Shown in pieces: positions 35,364 to 44,021 of a stretch of 64,000 bases of DNA. The stretch spans positions 620,001 through 684,000 of the forward strand of contig CAJSYJ010000001.1 in assembly GCA_910574205.1 (NCBI GenBank), written 5' to 3'. Position 1 is the stretch's first letter. The number at the start of each line of letters is the position of its first letter. Under the pieces are notes generated by a model that saw nothing but the letters and a program-made list of their open reading frames with translations, searched no databases and was not told the origin of the DNA. The translations under genes and the position numbers were made by a program. This stretch comes from Bacteroidales bacterium (GTDB lineage Bacteria; Bacteroidota; Bacteroidia; Bacteroidales; Rikenellaceae).

Positions 35364-35822
35364 TTACTGTTTGATACCTATTTCCAGAAGCCACGCCGCC
35401 ACATCGAACGACGGGCAGGCTTTCGATGCGAGCTGGTTGTGCCCCACGATTTTAACGGAGGGGTGGCGCGCGTGGAAGTCAAGCACGTATTTCCTCAACG
35501 CCTCTTTCTGCCCCGCCGTGCGGGTGTCTTTCGGCTTCATGCCAGCATCGCAGCCGCCAGCGTAAACGATATGGCGGCTTATGCTGTTATAGCCCGCCGC
35601 ACCGTTGGTAATTTCCCACGGATCGACATTCGCGTCCTCGTTGTTCGCAACCAGACGCTCCACACGGCCGTCGAGGTGGAACAGGTCGGTATAGCCTACC
35701 TGCTTCCAGCCGCGACCCGCAGGGGCGGGCGAAGTGTGCCAGCGACGGATGTCGGCCGCACTCACTTCGCGCCCCTCGGGGGTGGCCGTGCAATGGATAA
35801 CCAGATATTTAAGTTTAGCCAT
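35364..35822 (-). CDS. N-acetylmuramoyl-L-alanine amidase (endolysin)
   Basis: 152 aa, Amidase_2/T7-lysozyme-type. Zinc ligands: His in YLVIHCTAT, His in GHNQLASKACPSFD and the following Cys (ACPSFD); also RHIVYAGG. It cleaves the bond between muramic acid and L-Ala in peptidoglycan. No signal peptide, so it needs the holin-like partner. Lies directly downstream of the capsid gene. Confidence 0.93.
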   Translation of the reverse strand: MAKLKYLVIHCTATPEGREVSAADIRRWHTSPAPAGRGWKQVGYTDLFHLDGRVERLVANNEDANVDPWEITNGAAGYNSISRHIVYAGGCDAGMKPKDTRTAGQKEALRKYVLDFHARHPSVKIVGHNQLASKACPSFDVAAWLLEIGIKQ

Positions 35823-35831
35823 TACGTCGGG

Positions 35832-36911
35832 TTAGTTCGCGGTCTTCGCGCTGATGACGGCTGCCGTGCAGTTCTTGTCGGAAAGCGGCAGGCAGATGCC
35901 CCATTTGCGGAAGTTCACGAGGTTGCGGTGATAAAGCGGGTCTTTCGATGCCTCGCTGTGGTAGAACTGTACCGAGCCGTTGGCTTTCATCATGCGGCCG
36001 ACATAGAATGCCACGGACGCCTGCATGTCGGTGTCGGCAGTAGCCGCGCCCCATGCGAGCTTTTTCTTTGTGGTGGCGTTGTAGTACGGCGTGCCGTCAT
36101 ACTCGTAGATGTCGAAGCCGTACAGGCGGCAGATTTTGCCCTCGGTCTGGTTGATGTTGTAGTGTTCCTTGAACTTCTGGTCGGTTTCCAGCAGGTCGTT
36201 CACATGGTCGCTGCACATCACCAGCACACGGTCTTTCTTCGGTATTCCCATACCGTCAAACTTGCGTTTCAGCGCGAGCAGGTCGGCCGTGGTGAAATTC
36301 TTGCGCGTGCCGTCGGAGGCTCCCGTAGTCACCAGCACGGGCGAAGTCGTCTTATTGTCGGCGGGCGCGATGGCATGGATGGCTTTCTGCATACACTTCT
36401 CTTTCAGTGCCTCGCGGTGGCGTTCCTGAACGCTCGCCATCTTGTCATAGCTGCAAGCGTGCAGTTCGTCGTCAGTTACAGGCGTGGCCGTAGTGTCGAA
36501 GTAGTCCAGCGAAATGGGTTTGTCCGCGTCTTTGAGTTCCTGAATGTTCAGCGGATAGGTGGTGTTGTTCACCAGCACATCGGGGTCGCCACCCAATTCG
36601 GTAAAGTGGATAACGTCGTTATCGACGTACTGGTCGTAACTCTTGATGCGGTCATACCATCCGAGGCTTTCGGCGGCCGTGCGGAACGCCTTAATCATTT
36701 CACCCGTCCAGATTTCGGTAAACACGGTGGCGCAGGCGCACCCCTGTGGCAGGACGGCACTTGCAAGCAAGCCCGCCACGTTACCCGCCACCGCACCAGC
36801 GGCAGGGGAAAAACCCGCCACACAGGCGAGCGTCGCACCCGCCGCACTATTCAGGGCGACGGATGCAATCAAGGCCAGAACGGCCGTAAACAGATACTTA
36901 AAAAATTTCAT
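35832..36911 (-). CDS. major capsid protein
   Basis: 359 aa. The position between protease/scaffold and lysis/tail genes, and the pattern FTEIWTGEMIKAFRTAAESLGWYDRIKSYDQYVDNDVIHFTELGG with later DRVLVMCSDHVNDLLET, fit an HK97-fold coat protein of Bacteroidales Mu-like phages. Unusual: the first 55 residues are hydrophobic and Ala/Gly-rich like a signal or TM segment (FFKYLFTAVLALIASVAL), probably the delta domain removed by the prohead protease rather than a secretion signal. Confidence 0.75.
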   Translation of the reverse strand: MKFFKYLFTAVLALIASVALNSAAGATLACVAGFSPAAGAVAGNVAGLLASAVLPQGCACATVFTEIWTGEMIKAFRTAAESLGWYDRIKSYDQYVDNDVIHFTELGGDPDVLVNNTTYPLNIQELKDADKPISLDYFDTTATPVTDDELHACSYDKMASVQERHREALKEKCMQKAIHAIAPADNKTTSPVLVTTGASDGTRKNFTTADLLALKRKFDGMGIPKKDRVLVMCSDHVNDLLETDQKFKEHYNINQTEGKICRLYGFDIYEYDGTPYYNATTKKKLAWGAATADTDMQASVAFYVGRMMKANGSVQFYHSEASKDPLYHRNLVNFRKWGICLPLSDKNCTAAVISAKTAN

Positions 36912-36931
36912 TGCTTTGGGTTGTTAATTGG

Positions 36932-37924
36932 TTATTTCTTGGGGATGTCATGCCCGTACTCGGCTTTGTACAGGCGTTCGTAATCCTGCGGCCGTTCCTC
37001 GCGCAGTTTCTCCAACTGGTTTGCGGGGACGTCCGACAGTTTGGCGTAGGTCTTCGGCTCGTCGTCACGCGGCGCGTCGGTCTGGTGGATTACCTCCGTG
37101 GGCTTCCTGACGGGCTGCATAAGCGAAAGGGTCGTGCGCAGGCTGTCGATACCTGCGGCCTTGCCGATGTTCACGAAATGCTCCTTTTTGTCGGCCGTGA
37201 TGCGCTTCTCGGCGATTGCACCGTCCACGACGGCCGTAATGCTGGCAAGCTGGAGCGTTTCCACCTTGTCGGCCTTTTCTTTCAGCAGGCGGAGCGCGCC
37301 CACTGCCTCCTGCTCGGTAGCCGTTTCCGACAGGCCGAGCAACTGCAAAATTTCTTTGTTCATGCTTTGAGTTAATTTATTTGTTTGATTATCTGCTTTG
37401 CCATCGGGGGCAGTTCCCGACGGGTCGTCTTTCTTTTCGGGTGCAAGCAGGGGCAGCGCGTCGTTGTCCTCGCCTGCGGCAAGTTTCAGCACTTTGCCGC
37501 TGCGGTCATACAGTTGCAGGGCTTCGTCATTGCCGCCCATGTCCACGATGCTGACCTCTTCCAGCCTGCAACGGGTGATGGTGCGCCGCGTCTGGCCTTG
37601 CAGCAGATGTTCGGGCGCGTCGCTGGTCTCGATGATTTCGATACCCGCAGAGGCCATGCGCAGAAAACCGTTCTCCCACTTGCTTTCTATCTTTTTGGCG
37701 AACTCGTCGTTCTGGTCGAAAACGGGCGTGCCGATAAGGCGGTCGCCGTCCGTGCGCAGGTTGTCGATGCGCCCGATGGGCATGGCGTCGCGGTCGAAGC
37801 TGCGGCGGTGCATCCACAACAGCAGCGGGTTTTTCTGAAACTGTGTCAGGTCGATGCCCGACGTCAGCACGCGGCCGCCGTAGCAGTTCAGGCCGCTGGT
37901 GCTTATGATTACTTCTTTTGCCAT
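36932..37924 (-). CDS. prohead protease fused to scaffold
   Basis: 330 aa. N-terminal Mu-I/HK97-type serine protease region (PLLLWMHRRSFDRDAMPIGRID, with His in WMHR, and the conserved FLRMASAGIE and EEVSIVDMGGN), then a charged linker and a helical C-terminal scaffold with an internal Met (MNKEILQLLGL, about residue 188) that could start a separate scaffold protein, as for Mu gpI/gpZ. It matures the capsid and is the first gene of the - strand late block. Confidence 0.83.
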   Translation of the reverse strand: MAKEVIISTSGLNCYGGRVLTSGIDLTQFQKNPLLLWMHRRSFDRDAMPIGRIDNLRTDGDRLIGTPVFDQNDEFAKKIESKWENGFLRMASAGIEIIETSDAPEHLLQGQTRRTITRCRLEEVSIVDMGGNDEALQLYDRSGKVLKLAAGEDNDALPLLAPEKKDDPSGTAPDGKADNQTNKLTQSMNKEILQLLGLSETATEQEAVGALRLLKEKADKVETLQLASITAVVDGAIAEKRITADKKEHFVNIGKAAGIDSLRTTLSLMQPVRKPTEVIHQTDAPRDDEPKTYAKLSDVPANQLEKLREERPQDYERLYKAEYGHDIPKK

Positions 37925-37940
37925 TTGTCTGTCTTAAAAA

Positions 37941-37980
37941 GCGGGCGGCCTGCGTCGTTCATCACATCACCGCCGCCCGC
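37941..37980 (-). terminator. terminator between the tRNA and the late operon
   Basis: 8-bp GC stem (37941-37948 with 37973-37980), 24-nt loop, followed on the - strand by TTTTT. It lies 17 bp upstream of the protease ATG, so transcripts from the tRNA side must read through it to reach the late genes. Confidence 0.6.
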
Positions 37981-38016
37981 AACTGAAACAATCGTCTTAC
38001 CTTAAAAATACCATTG

Positions 38017-38090
38017 TAGCGGGGGCGGGACTCGAACCCGCGACTTTGAGGGAATGAACCTCACGAGCTGGCCGTCTGCTCTACCCCGCG
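38017..38090 (-). tRNA. prophage tRNA-Met (CAT), initiator-like
   Basis: 74-nt cloverleaf: acceptor CGCGGGG with CCCCGCT and discriminator A, D stem GAGC/GCTC, anticodon stem TGAGG/CCTCA with loop TTCATTC (anticodon CAT), 5-nt variable loop, T stem GCGGG/CCCGC with loop TTCGAGT. Positions 1 and 72 are mismatched (C-U) and pair 11-24 is A-U, both features of initiator tRNAs; the three G-C pairs of the anticodon stem are incomplete (A29-U41). CCA is not encoded. Residue 37 is U rather than the usual A. Confidence 0.88.
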
Positions 38091-38241
38091 ATGTTTGATG
38101 CTGCAAATTTTCATCTTTCCTACTGCACGGGCAAAAAGAGTGTAAAACTTTGCATATCTTTTTCTTGCAGTCGCCCGATAGTACCACTTTTGCAGAAGCA
38201 AAAGCCCCGATACGGGGGAATGTTTAATACTTTATTTATGA

Positions 38242-38718
38242 ATGGCAACGAAAAAGGAACTCGAAGAAAAGAAAGAGTATGCACGCCTGCTTTTCATGCA
38301 GGGGGAAACACAAAAGGTTATCGCGGAAAAGGTCGGGGTATCGGCCGTAACGATTAACAAGTGGGTGGCCGAAAACGGCTGGCAAGAACAACGCGCGGCG
38401 TCCAACATCACACGCCCCGAACTGGTGAACAAGCTGCTGCACACCATTGATAAACTCATCGAACAGGTAAACGAAAGTGACGACCCCGAAGCAATGGCGG
38501 GGCTGGGCGACAAGCTGGCGAAACTTTCAACGACCATCGAACGCCTCGACAAAAAGGCGTCCATCGTGGACGTGATAGAGGTATTCATGGCGTTCAGCAA
38601 GTGGATGCAGTTCCGCATGTCGTTCGACGACGGGATTACGCCCGAACTGCTCAAAACCATCAACAAGTATCACGACCTGTATATCAGCGAACTGTTACAG
38701 AACAAATTCAACCAGTAG
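38242..38718 (+). CDS. terminase small subunit-like protein (HTH)
   Basis: 158 aa. N-terminal helix-turn-helix (ETQKVIAEKVGVSAVTINKW, residues 23-42) typical of DNA-recognition small terminases, followed by coiled coil and a helical oligomerisation region. First gene of the + strand packaging/head block, 3 bp upstream of the large subunit. Probably binds the pac site at the phage end. Confidence 0.75.
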   Translation: MATKKELEEKKEYARLLFMQGETQKVIAEKVGVSAVTINKWVAENGWQEQRAASNITRPELVNKLLHTIDKLIEQVNESDDPEAMAGLGDKLAKLSTTIERLDKKASIVDVIEVFMAFSKWMQFRMSFDDGITPELLKTINKYHDLYISELLQNKFNQ

Positions 38719-38721
38719 CCT

Positions 38722-40266
38722 ATGGCTTCAAAAGCGGAATTAAGGGAAGCGGTCGAAAGGTGGCAGAAGCACTGCGAGACTGTGCAGCAGGCCACCGTGG
38801 TGAATACCGCGGAAACGGAAAGGGAGAAACTGGCACGTATCAGGCGCGTGCGTTCCGACTATGCCGCTTTCGTGGATTATTATTTCCCGCACTACACCGT
38901 GAACCCAGAAACGGGAAAACAGACGTCTTGCGCGCCGTTCCATATCAAGGCGGCGAACAAGGTGCTGAAAGAACGCAACCTGAAAGCGGCGTTCAAATGG
39001 CATCGCGGCGCGGCAAAGTCCACACATCTGGATATTTTCATACCCATGTGGCTGAAATGTCAGGAAACGCGCCAGATTAACGTCATGGTGCTGGTGGGCA
39101 AAAGCGAGGACAACGCGAACACGCTGCTGGCCGACATACAGGCGGAATTACAGTTCAACCAGCGGTATATCCACGATTTCGGGCAGCAGTACAATAACGG
39201 TTCATGGGAGGAGGGCGAGTTCGTGACAAAGGACGGCACGGCATTCTTCGCACGTGGACGCGGACAGTCACCGCGCGGTCTGCGTTACCGTAGCCACCGA
39301 CCCGACTACATCGTCATAGACGACCTCGACGACGACGAACTATGCGAAAGCCCCGCACGCGTCACCCGTCTTACAAATTGGGTGAAAGAGGCTCTGTTCG
39401 GCGCGCTGGACGGCGGACGCGGACGCTTTATCATGGTGGGCAACCTCATTTCAAAGAACAGCGTGCTGGCCAACTTCTGCGCCATCGACGGGGTGCATGT
39501 GTCACAGGTGAACATCTGGGACAAGGACGGGGGCGTGTCATGGGCGGCCAAATGGACGCCCGAAGAAGTGAAAGCCATCGAGAGGTTTCAGGGGTATCGC
39601 TCGTTTCAAAAAGAGTACATGAACAACCCCATCACCGAGGGCGCGGTGTTCCGTCAGGACTGGATTAAATGGGCGACACGTCCCAAATGGAAAGAATTTG
39701 AAGAACTTATCCTGTACATCGACCCCGCATGGAAAAGCAGCGTTAAGAACGACTACAAGGCGGCAAAACTGTGGGGAAAACGCAAAACGCAGCTGTGGCA
39801 GCTGCGCGCGTTCGTCAGGCAGGCCACCATTCCCGAAATGGTAAGGTGGTGTTATGACCTGTTCGAGTGGGCGCAGGAAACGGGTATCGCGATAAAGTTC
39901 TACATGGAGGCCAATTTCATGCAGGAGGAAATTCTAAAAGATTTCAAGACGGAGGGCGATTTGCGCGGCTACCAGCTGCCCATTCTGGGAGACAAGCGCA
40001 AGAAGCCCGACAAGTTCCTGCGTATCGAAAGTAGCGCGGCAAACTGGGAACGCGGCTTTGTATATTACGACGAAAGCCAGAAACAAGACCCCGACATGCT
40101 CGCGGGGCTGGAACAGACCCTCGCGTTCCAGAAAGGGATGCGGGGACACGATGATGCGCCCGACGCCGACGAGGGCGCAATATCACTGCTTCAAAAGCAC
40201 TCACGGATCAGTAGTTTCACTCCGTCGTTCGGCAGGCGGAACAATGCAAAAAATGTATCATGGTAA
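38722..40266 (+). CDS. terminase large subunit
   Basis: 514 aa, Mu gp28-like packaging ATPase/nuclease. Walker A-like WHRGAAKST (about residue 93), Walker B YIVIDDLDDDE, motif III-like VGNLISKN, and C-terminal RNase H-type nuclease with LYIDPAWKSS (Asp), later MEANFMQEE and APDADEGA acidic residues. It drives headful packaging and cuts DNA. The stop overlaps the next small gene. Confidence 0.95.
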   Translation: MASKAELREAVERWQKHCETVQQATVVNTAETEREKLARIRRVRSDYAAFVDYYFPHYTVNPETGKQTSCAPFHIKAANKVLKERNLKAAFKWHRGAAKSTHLDIFIPMWLKCQETRQINVMVLVGKSEDNANTLLADIQAELQFNQRYIHDFGQQYNNGSWEEGEFVTKDGTAFFARGRGQSPRGLRYRSHRPDYIVIDDLDDDELCESPARVTRLTNWVKEALFGALDGGRGRFIMVGNLISKNSVLANFCAIDGVHVSQVNIWDKDGGVSWAAKWTPEEVKAIERFQGYRSFQKEYMNNPITEGAVFRQDWIKWATRPKWKEFEELILYIDPAWKSSVKNDYKAAKLWGKRKTQLWQLRAFVRQATIPEMVRWCYDLFEWAQETGIAIKFYMEANFMQEEILKDFKTEGDLRGYQLPILGDKRKKPDKFLRIESSAANWERGFVYYDESQKQDPDMLAGLEQTLAFQKGMRGHDDAPDADEGAISLLQKHSRISSFTPSFGRRNNAKNVSW

Positions 40267-40526
40267 GAAAGTATTTCAAAGCACTTGTGTTTGAATGGCG
40301 GCTGAAACGCGCCAAGAAAAAAGCGGACAGCGACGCCGCACTGTACGGGAAAAAGTTTCTGGTGATTGTATTCGGCGGAAAGCCCGTTGTGGTTTCCATG
40401 CAGGGCATTAAAAAGCTGATACGGCAGCACCGTTTCGCAAAGGGGTTCACGGCCGAGAAAGCCGAAAAATGCGCGCTGTATGTCGCCATCCCTGACAACT
40501 CAAAAAAACAGACGCCATGTTCCTGA
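40260..40526 (+). CDS. small basic phage protein
   Basis: 88 aa, strongly basic, with a central beta hairpin (KFLVIVFGGKPVVVSMQGI) and helical ends. It overlaps the terminase stop and the gp36-like start, so it is translated as part of the head operon. No recognised family. Confidence 0.65.
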   Translation: MVRKYFKALVFEWRLKRAKKKADSDAALYGKKFLVIVFGGKPVVVSMQGIKKLIRQHRFAKGFTAEKAEKCALYVAIPDNSKKQTPCS

Positions 40527-40936
40527 CGATTGAAGACTACCAGAGCGTGTGCGACAGTTTCGAGTTCGAGCAGGTGACGGCCAGCGAAGCGGAACGTCTC
40601 AAGGCGGAACGGGCGGCAATGGAGAAGATTTGCAGCTACACCCGACACCGTTACGACATGCGGCAGGCATTTGCCGCCGAGGGTGAGCAGCGCAACGCCA
40701 TGCTGGTGCAGTGCATGGTGAACATCACCCTTTGGCTGATGATCCACCGATTGCCGCAGAACATGGGGCACGAAAGGCGCGAATGCCTGTACAATGATTC
40801 GGTGAAATGGCTGCGCGACGTCCAGAACTCCAAAGCGTCGCCAGACCTGCCGACATATACAGGCACGGACGGGGAAACGGATGCACACAACCCCGTCCGT
40901 TACGGCTCTATGCCCCCGAACAGATACGATTATTAA
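40517..40936 (+). CDS. Mu gp36-like head-tail protein (DUF1320 type)
   Basis: 139 aa. Helical protein with the gp36/DUF1320-type pattern: YDMRQAFAAEG with hydrophobic MVNITLWLMIHRLP and NDSVKWLRDVQNSKASPDLP. In Mu it is part of head completion. The ATG overlaps the end of the previous gene by 10 bp. Confidence 0.75.
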   Translation: MFLTIEDYQSVCDSFEFEQVTASEAERLKAERAAMEKICSYTRHRYDMRQAFAAEGEQRNAMLVQCMVNITLWLMIHRLPQNMGHERRECLYNDSVKWLRDVQNSKASPDLPTYTGTDGETDAHNPVRYGSMPPNRYDY

Positions 40937-40958
40937 ACGGTATTTAATCACTAATTAA

Positions 40959-42206
40959 ATGGACTTAATCAGTAGCATTAAACAGGCTTTCACGCGGCGC
41001 ACATACACCGAGGCGGACATGGACAGGCTGATACGGTTTGCCAAAAGCAAACAGGGGCTTAAACTGACCGCGCAGCTGATGCAGCAGACCGACAGCCTGA
41101 CAAAGAAAGACGTTGCGACATGGCGGCAGGCATGGCAGGCCGCCATAAGCATAGACACGCCGAACCGCGCGCGGCTGTACGACATCTATACCGACTGCCT
41201 CGTGGATCTTCACCTGACGGGATGTATCGGACAGCGGAAAGGAAAGACGCTGCAAAAGGATTTCCGACTGGTGGGAAAGGACGGAAAGGAAAAGGCGGAC
41301 GCCACCAAACTGCTGCAAAGGGAGTGGTTCAACGATTTCTGCGACCTCGCGCTGGACAGCCGTTTCTGGGGGCACAGCCTTATACAGCTGGGCGACATCG
41401 TGTCGGACGAGAACGGGATGCGCTTCGAGGGCGTGGAAATTGTGCCGCGCAAGCATGTATGCCCCGAATACGGGGTAATTACGCCAGAACCCGCCGCCGA
41501 CTGGCGCACGGGCATACCGTACCGCGACGGGGATTTGTCCCTGTGGTGCGTGGAGGTGGGAAAGCCCAAAGACTTGGGGCTGCTCCTCAAATGCGCACCC
41601 TCCTGCATAAGCAAGAAAAACATGCTGGCGTTCTGGGACATGTTCGGCGAGATATTCGGCGCGCCCATGCGCGTGGCACGTACCAACACCACCGACGAGG
41701 CCGAACGCCGACGCATTGAGGGGTCGCTGGACAGGATGGGCGCGGCGTTCTGGGCATTGTTCCCCGAGGGCACGGACATCGAAATTAAGGAAAGCAGCCG
41801 CGGGGATGCCTACAACGTCTATGACAAGCGCGTGGACAGGTGCAACAGCGAACTGTCCAAAGGCACGCTGATGCAGACAATGACCATCGACAGCGGTTCG
41901 TCCCTGTCGCAGTCGGAAACGCACCTTGAAATTTTCGAGGACGTGGTAAAGGCCGACGCAAAGATGGTGGCGAACGTCGTAAACGACAAGCTGCTGCCAC
42001 TTATGGCGCGGCACGGTTTCCCCGTGCAGGGGCTGACGTTCCAATGGGACGACGCGGCATCGTTCAGCCCCGCCGAAAGGCGCGAGGAGGAACGCCTGCT
42101 GCTGGAATATTACGAGATTGACCCGCAGTATTTCGTCGATAACTACAACATACCCATCACGGGCGTGCGGCAAGCAAAAACACAGCCTGACGCTTTTTTC
42201 GGGTAA
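40959..42206 (+). CDS. portal protein (DUF935/Mu gp29-like)
   Basis: 415 aa. The region RFWGHSLIQLGDIV, FWDMFGEIFGAPMRVART, RIEGSLDRMGAAFWALFPEGTDIE and FEDVVKADAKMVANVVNDKLLPLM is characteristic of DUF935 portals. It forms the dodecameric DNA channel in the capsid vertex. Followed after 11 bp by the MuF gene, as in Mu. Confidence 0.93.
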   Translation: MDLISSIKQAFTRRTYTEADMDRLIRFAKSKQGLKLTAQLMQQTDSLTKKDVATWRQAWQAAISIDTPNRARLYDIYTDCLVDLHLTGCIGQRKGKTLQKDFRLVGKDGKEKADATKLLQREWFNDFCDLALDSRFWGHSLIQLGDIVSDENGMRFEGVEIVPRKHVCPEYGVITPEPAADWRTGIPYRDGDLSLWCVEVGKPKDLGLLLKCAPSCISKKNMLAFWDMFGEIFGAPMRVARTNTTDEAERRRIEGSLDRMGAAFWALFPEGTDIEIKESSRGDAYNVYDKRVDRCNSELSKGTLMQTMTIDSGSSLSQSETHLEIFEDVVKADAKMVANVVNDKLLPLMARHGFPVQGLTFQWDDAASFSPAERREEERLLLEYYEIDPQYFVDNYNIPITGVRQAKTQPDAFFG

Positions 42207-42217
42207 GCCCCACGGGT

Positions 42218-43759
42218 GTGGGGCTGCGCAGGGGGTACAAGGCTTTCAACGCGGCGTTGCGTTCGCTTTACGGGCGTGAACTGCTGACGCTGGCCGAGGG
42301 CGGACGGCCGTTTGACTTCGACGACGCGCTGTTTGACGAGGCGGCAAAGACGGTGTACCAGAACGGGGGATTTGATGTTTCATGCCTGACAGAACCGCAG
42401 GCGCAGGCTCTCATTAACGAGACGCTGCGCGTGATTGATACGGCCGTCGGCAGCGCGCTGCCCCATGAAGTGCCTGACACTATACGTTATGCCCTCGAAA
42501 ACAACGCTTTTGTGTTTTCGGGATTTAAGACATTCCACGCGCTGCGTGAAGTGGGGCTGTCCATGCTCACGGAAAAGGGCGACATCAAACCGTTCGGGGA
42601 GTTCCTGACGGACGTAAAGCGGATAAACGCGCAGTACAACCACAATTACCTGTACGCGGAATACAACCACGCGCTCGGGGCGGCGCAGATGGCGGCCAAA
42701 TGGCACGACTTCGAGCAGGACGGCGACCGTTACAACTTGCAGTACCGCACGGCGGGCGACGACAAGGTGCGCGAGGAACACGCCATACTCAACGGCACGA
42801 CACTGCCGCCGTCCGACCCGTTCTGGGACATGTTCCTGCCGCCAAACGGCTGGAACTGCCGATGCACGGCCGTACAGGTGCGAAAGAACAAATATCCCGC
42901 ATCCGACCCAGAACTGGCCATGAAGCGCGGGCAGAACTGCACGGAGGGGGCGAAAAAGGCCATTTTCAGGTATAACGCTGGAAAGTCGCTGCAACTGTTC
43001 CCGCCAAAGCACCCGTATTTCAAAGCACCCGCAGAGGCAAAGCAGGTCATCGAACAGGTGACGCAGGAAGCCATCAGGGAGAAACGCATCCGCGACATGG
43101 TCGAGGAACTGCCCGACAACCTGACGCCTGAAGAAAAGCAGGCCATTGCCGCGCACAACCTTGAAATAGAAGAAGCCCTGAAAATAACAAAGGGAAAACC
43201 TATGACCGTCGAGCAGGCAGACCAGCAGCACGCCAATCCGAACTATGGCAAAAAATACGAATACAGCATCAACTGCCAGACCTGCGCCCCCGCTTATGTA
43301 TTGCGGCTGATGGGCTTTAACGTGACCGCAAAGGCAAACACCAAAAACTCGTTGTCGGAATACCTGTCACGCCAGCGTTCGTTCGAGGCATGGAAGAACA
43401 CGGACGGGTCGCCAGCCGTGCCGACGCTGACATACGACTGGATGATAGCAAAGGGATATAAACAGATGTCGAAAAAAAGATATGCTGAATATTTCGAGGA
43501 ATGCTGCAAGGAGACGGGCGTATATATACTGACTATCGGCTGGAAAGGCGGAGGGGGACACGCAACTGTCCTGCAACGTTTTGAAGACGGTACATTGAAG
43601 TATATAGAACCGCAGGTTTACAGTGAGAGAAGCGGGGCGAAAAGGAGCATTGACGAACTGTGCGAAAGCGGGGCGACAAAACCCTACCCCAAAAGAGGCG
43701 TGCTGCGTGTTGATAACAAACTGTTCGACACTAAATTTGCATCAATCTTTGACAAGTAA
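42218..43759 (+). CDS. MuF minor head protein fused to papain-fold (Tox-PL-like) toxin domain
   Basis: 513 aa, starting at a GTG (42218). N-terminal half (to about residue 230) is Phage_Mu_F: REEHAILNGTTLPP and PPNGWNCRCTAVQV. Mu gp30-type proteins normally end after a short tail; here a linker leads to a cysteine-protease-like domain: SINCQTCAPAYVLRLMG (Cys353, Cys356), GGGGHATVLQRFEDG (His448) and YIEPQ (Glu464), which fit the Cys-His-acid layout of the Tox-PL papain-like toxins/glutamine deamidases. MuF-fused polymorphic toxins are known in temperate phages; it would be packed in the virion and injected. The 3' part is AT-richer than the rest. Followed by a convergent candidate immunity gene. 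Confidence 0.85.
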   Translation: MGLRRGYKAFNAALRSLYGRELLTLAEGGRPFDFDDALFDEAAKTVYQNGGFDVSCLTEPQAQALINETLRVIDTAVGSALPHEVPDTIRYALENNAFVFSGFKTFHALREVGLSMLTEKGDIKPFGEFLTDVKRINAQYNHNYLYAEYNHALGAAQMAAKWHDFEQDGDRYNLQYRTAGDDKVREEHAILNGTTLPPSDPFWDMFLPPNGWNCRCTAVQVRKNKYPASDPELAMKRGQNCTEGAKKAIFRYNAGKSLQLFPPKHPYFKAPAEAKQVIEQVTQEAIREKRIRDMVEELPDNLTPEEKQAIAAHNLEIEEALKITKGKPMTVEQADQQHANPNYGKKYEYSINCQTCAPAYVLRLMGFNVTAKANTKNSLSEYLSRQRSFEAWKNTDGSPAVPTLTYDWMIAKGYKQMSKKRYAEYFEECCKETGVYILTIGWKGGGGHATVLQRFEDGTLKYIEPQVYSERSGAKRSIDELCESGATKPYPKRGVLRVDNKLFDTKFASIFDK

Positions 43760-43969
43760 ACGGATAATGCCCAATGCTTCAAAGCCCGTTACTTCGGTGG
43801 CTTTGCCGTCTTTGAAAAGGTAGATGTAAGGGAAGCCCGTATCGGTGTCCTCTGGGAAACGGAACAAAAAAGCGTCTTTGCCCTTGTACTTACCGAGGTA
43901 GTCAAAGGCATCGCCGTAAAGGTCGATAAGACTTTTTGCGGCACTCTTTATTTGTTCGGGCACTTTCAT
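43742..43969 (-). CDS. candidate immunity protein for the MuF toxin
   Basis: 75 aa, ATG at 43969 on the strand opposite to the head operon; the last 18 bp overlap the toxin stop end to end. Small alpha/beta protein (PEQIKSAAKSLIDLYGDAF, GFPYIYLFKDGKATEV, GFEALGII) of the size and style of immunity proteins next to papain-fold toxins in Bacteroides. A TATTTTTG -7 box (43982-43975, - strand) lies 5 nt before the ATG and would allow expression in the lysogen independently of late genes. Pairing with the toxin is inferred from position only. Confidence 0.65.
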   Translation of the reverse strand: MKVPEQIKSAAKSLIDLYGDAFDYLGKYKGKDAFLFRFPEDTDTGFPYIYLFKDGKATEVTGFEALGIIRLLVKD

Positions 43970-44021
43970 ATCGGCAAAAATACGAATTATTTTTTGTTTA
44001 ATTATAAAAATAACACCCAAA

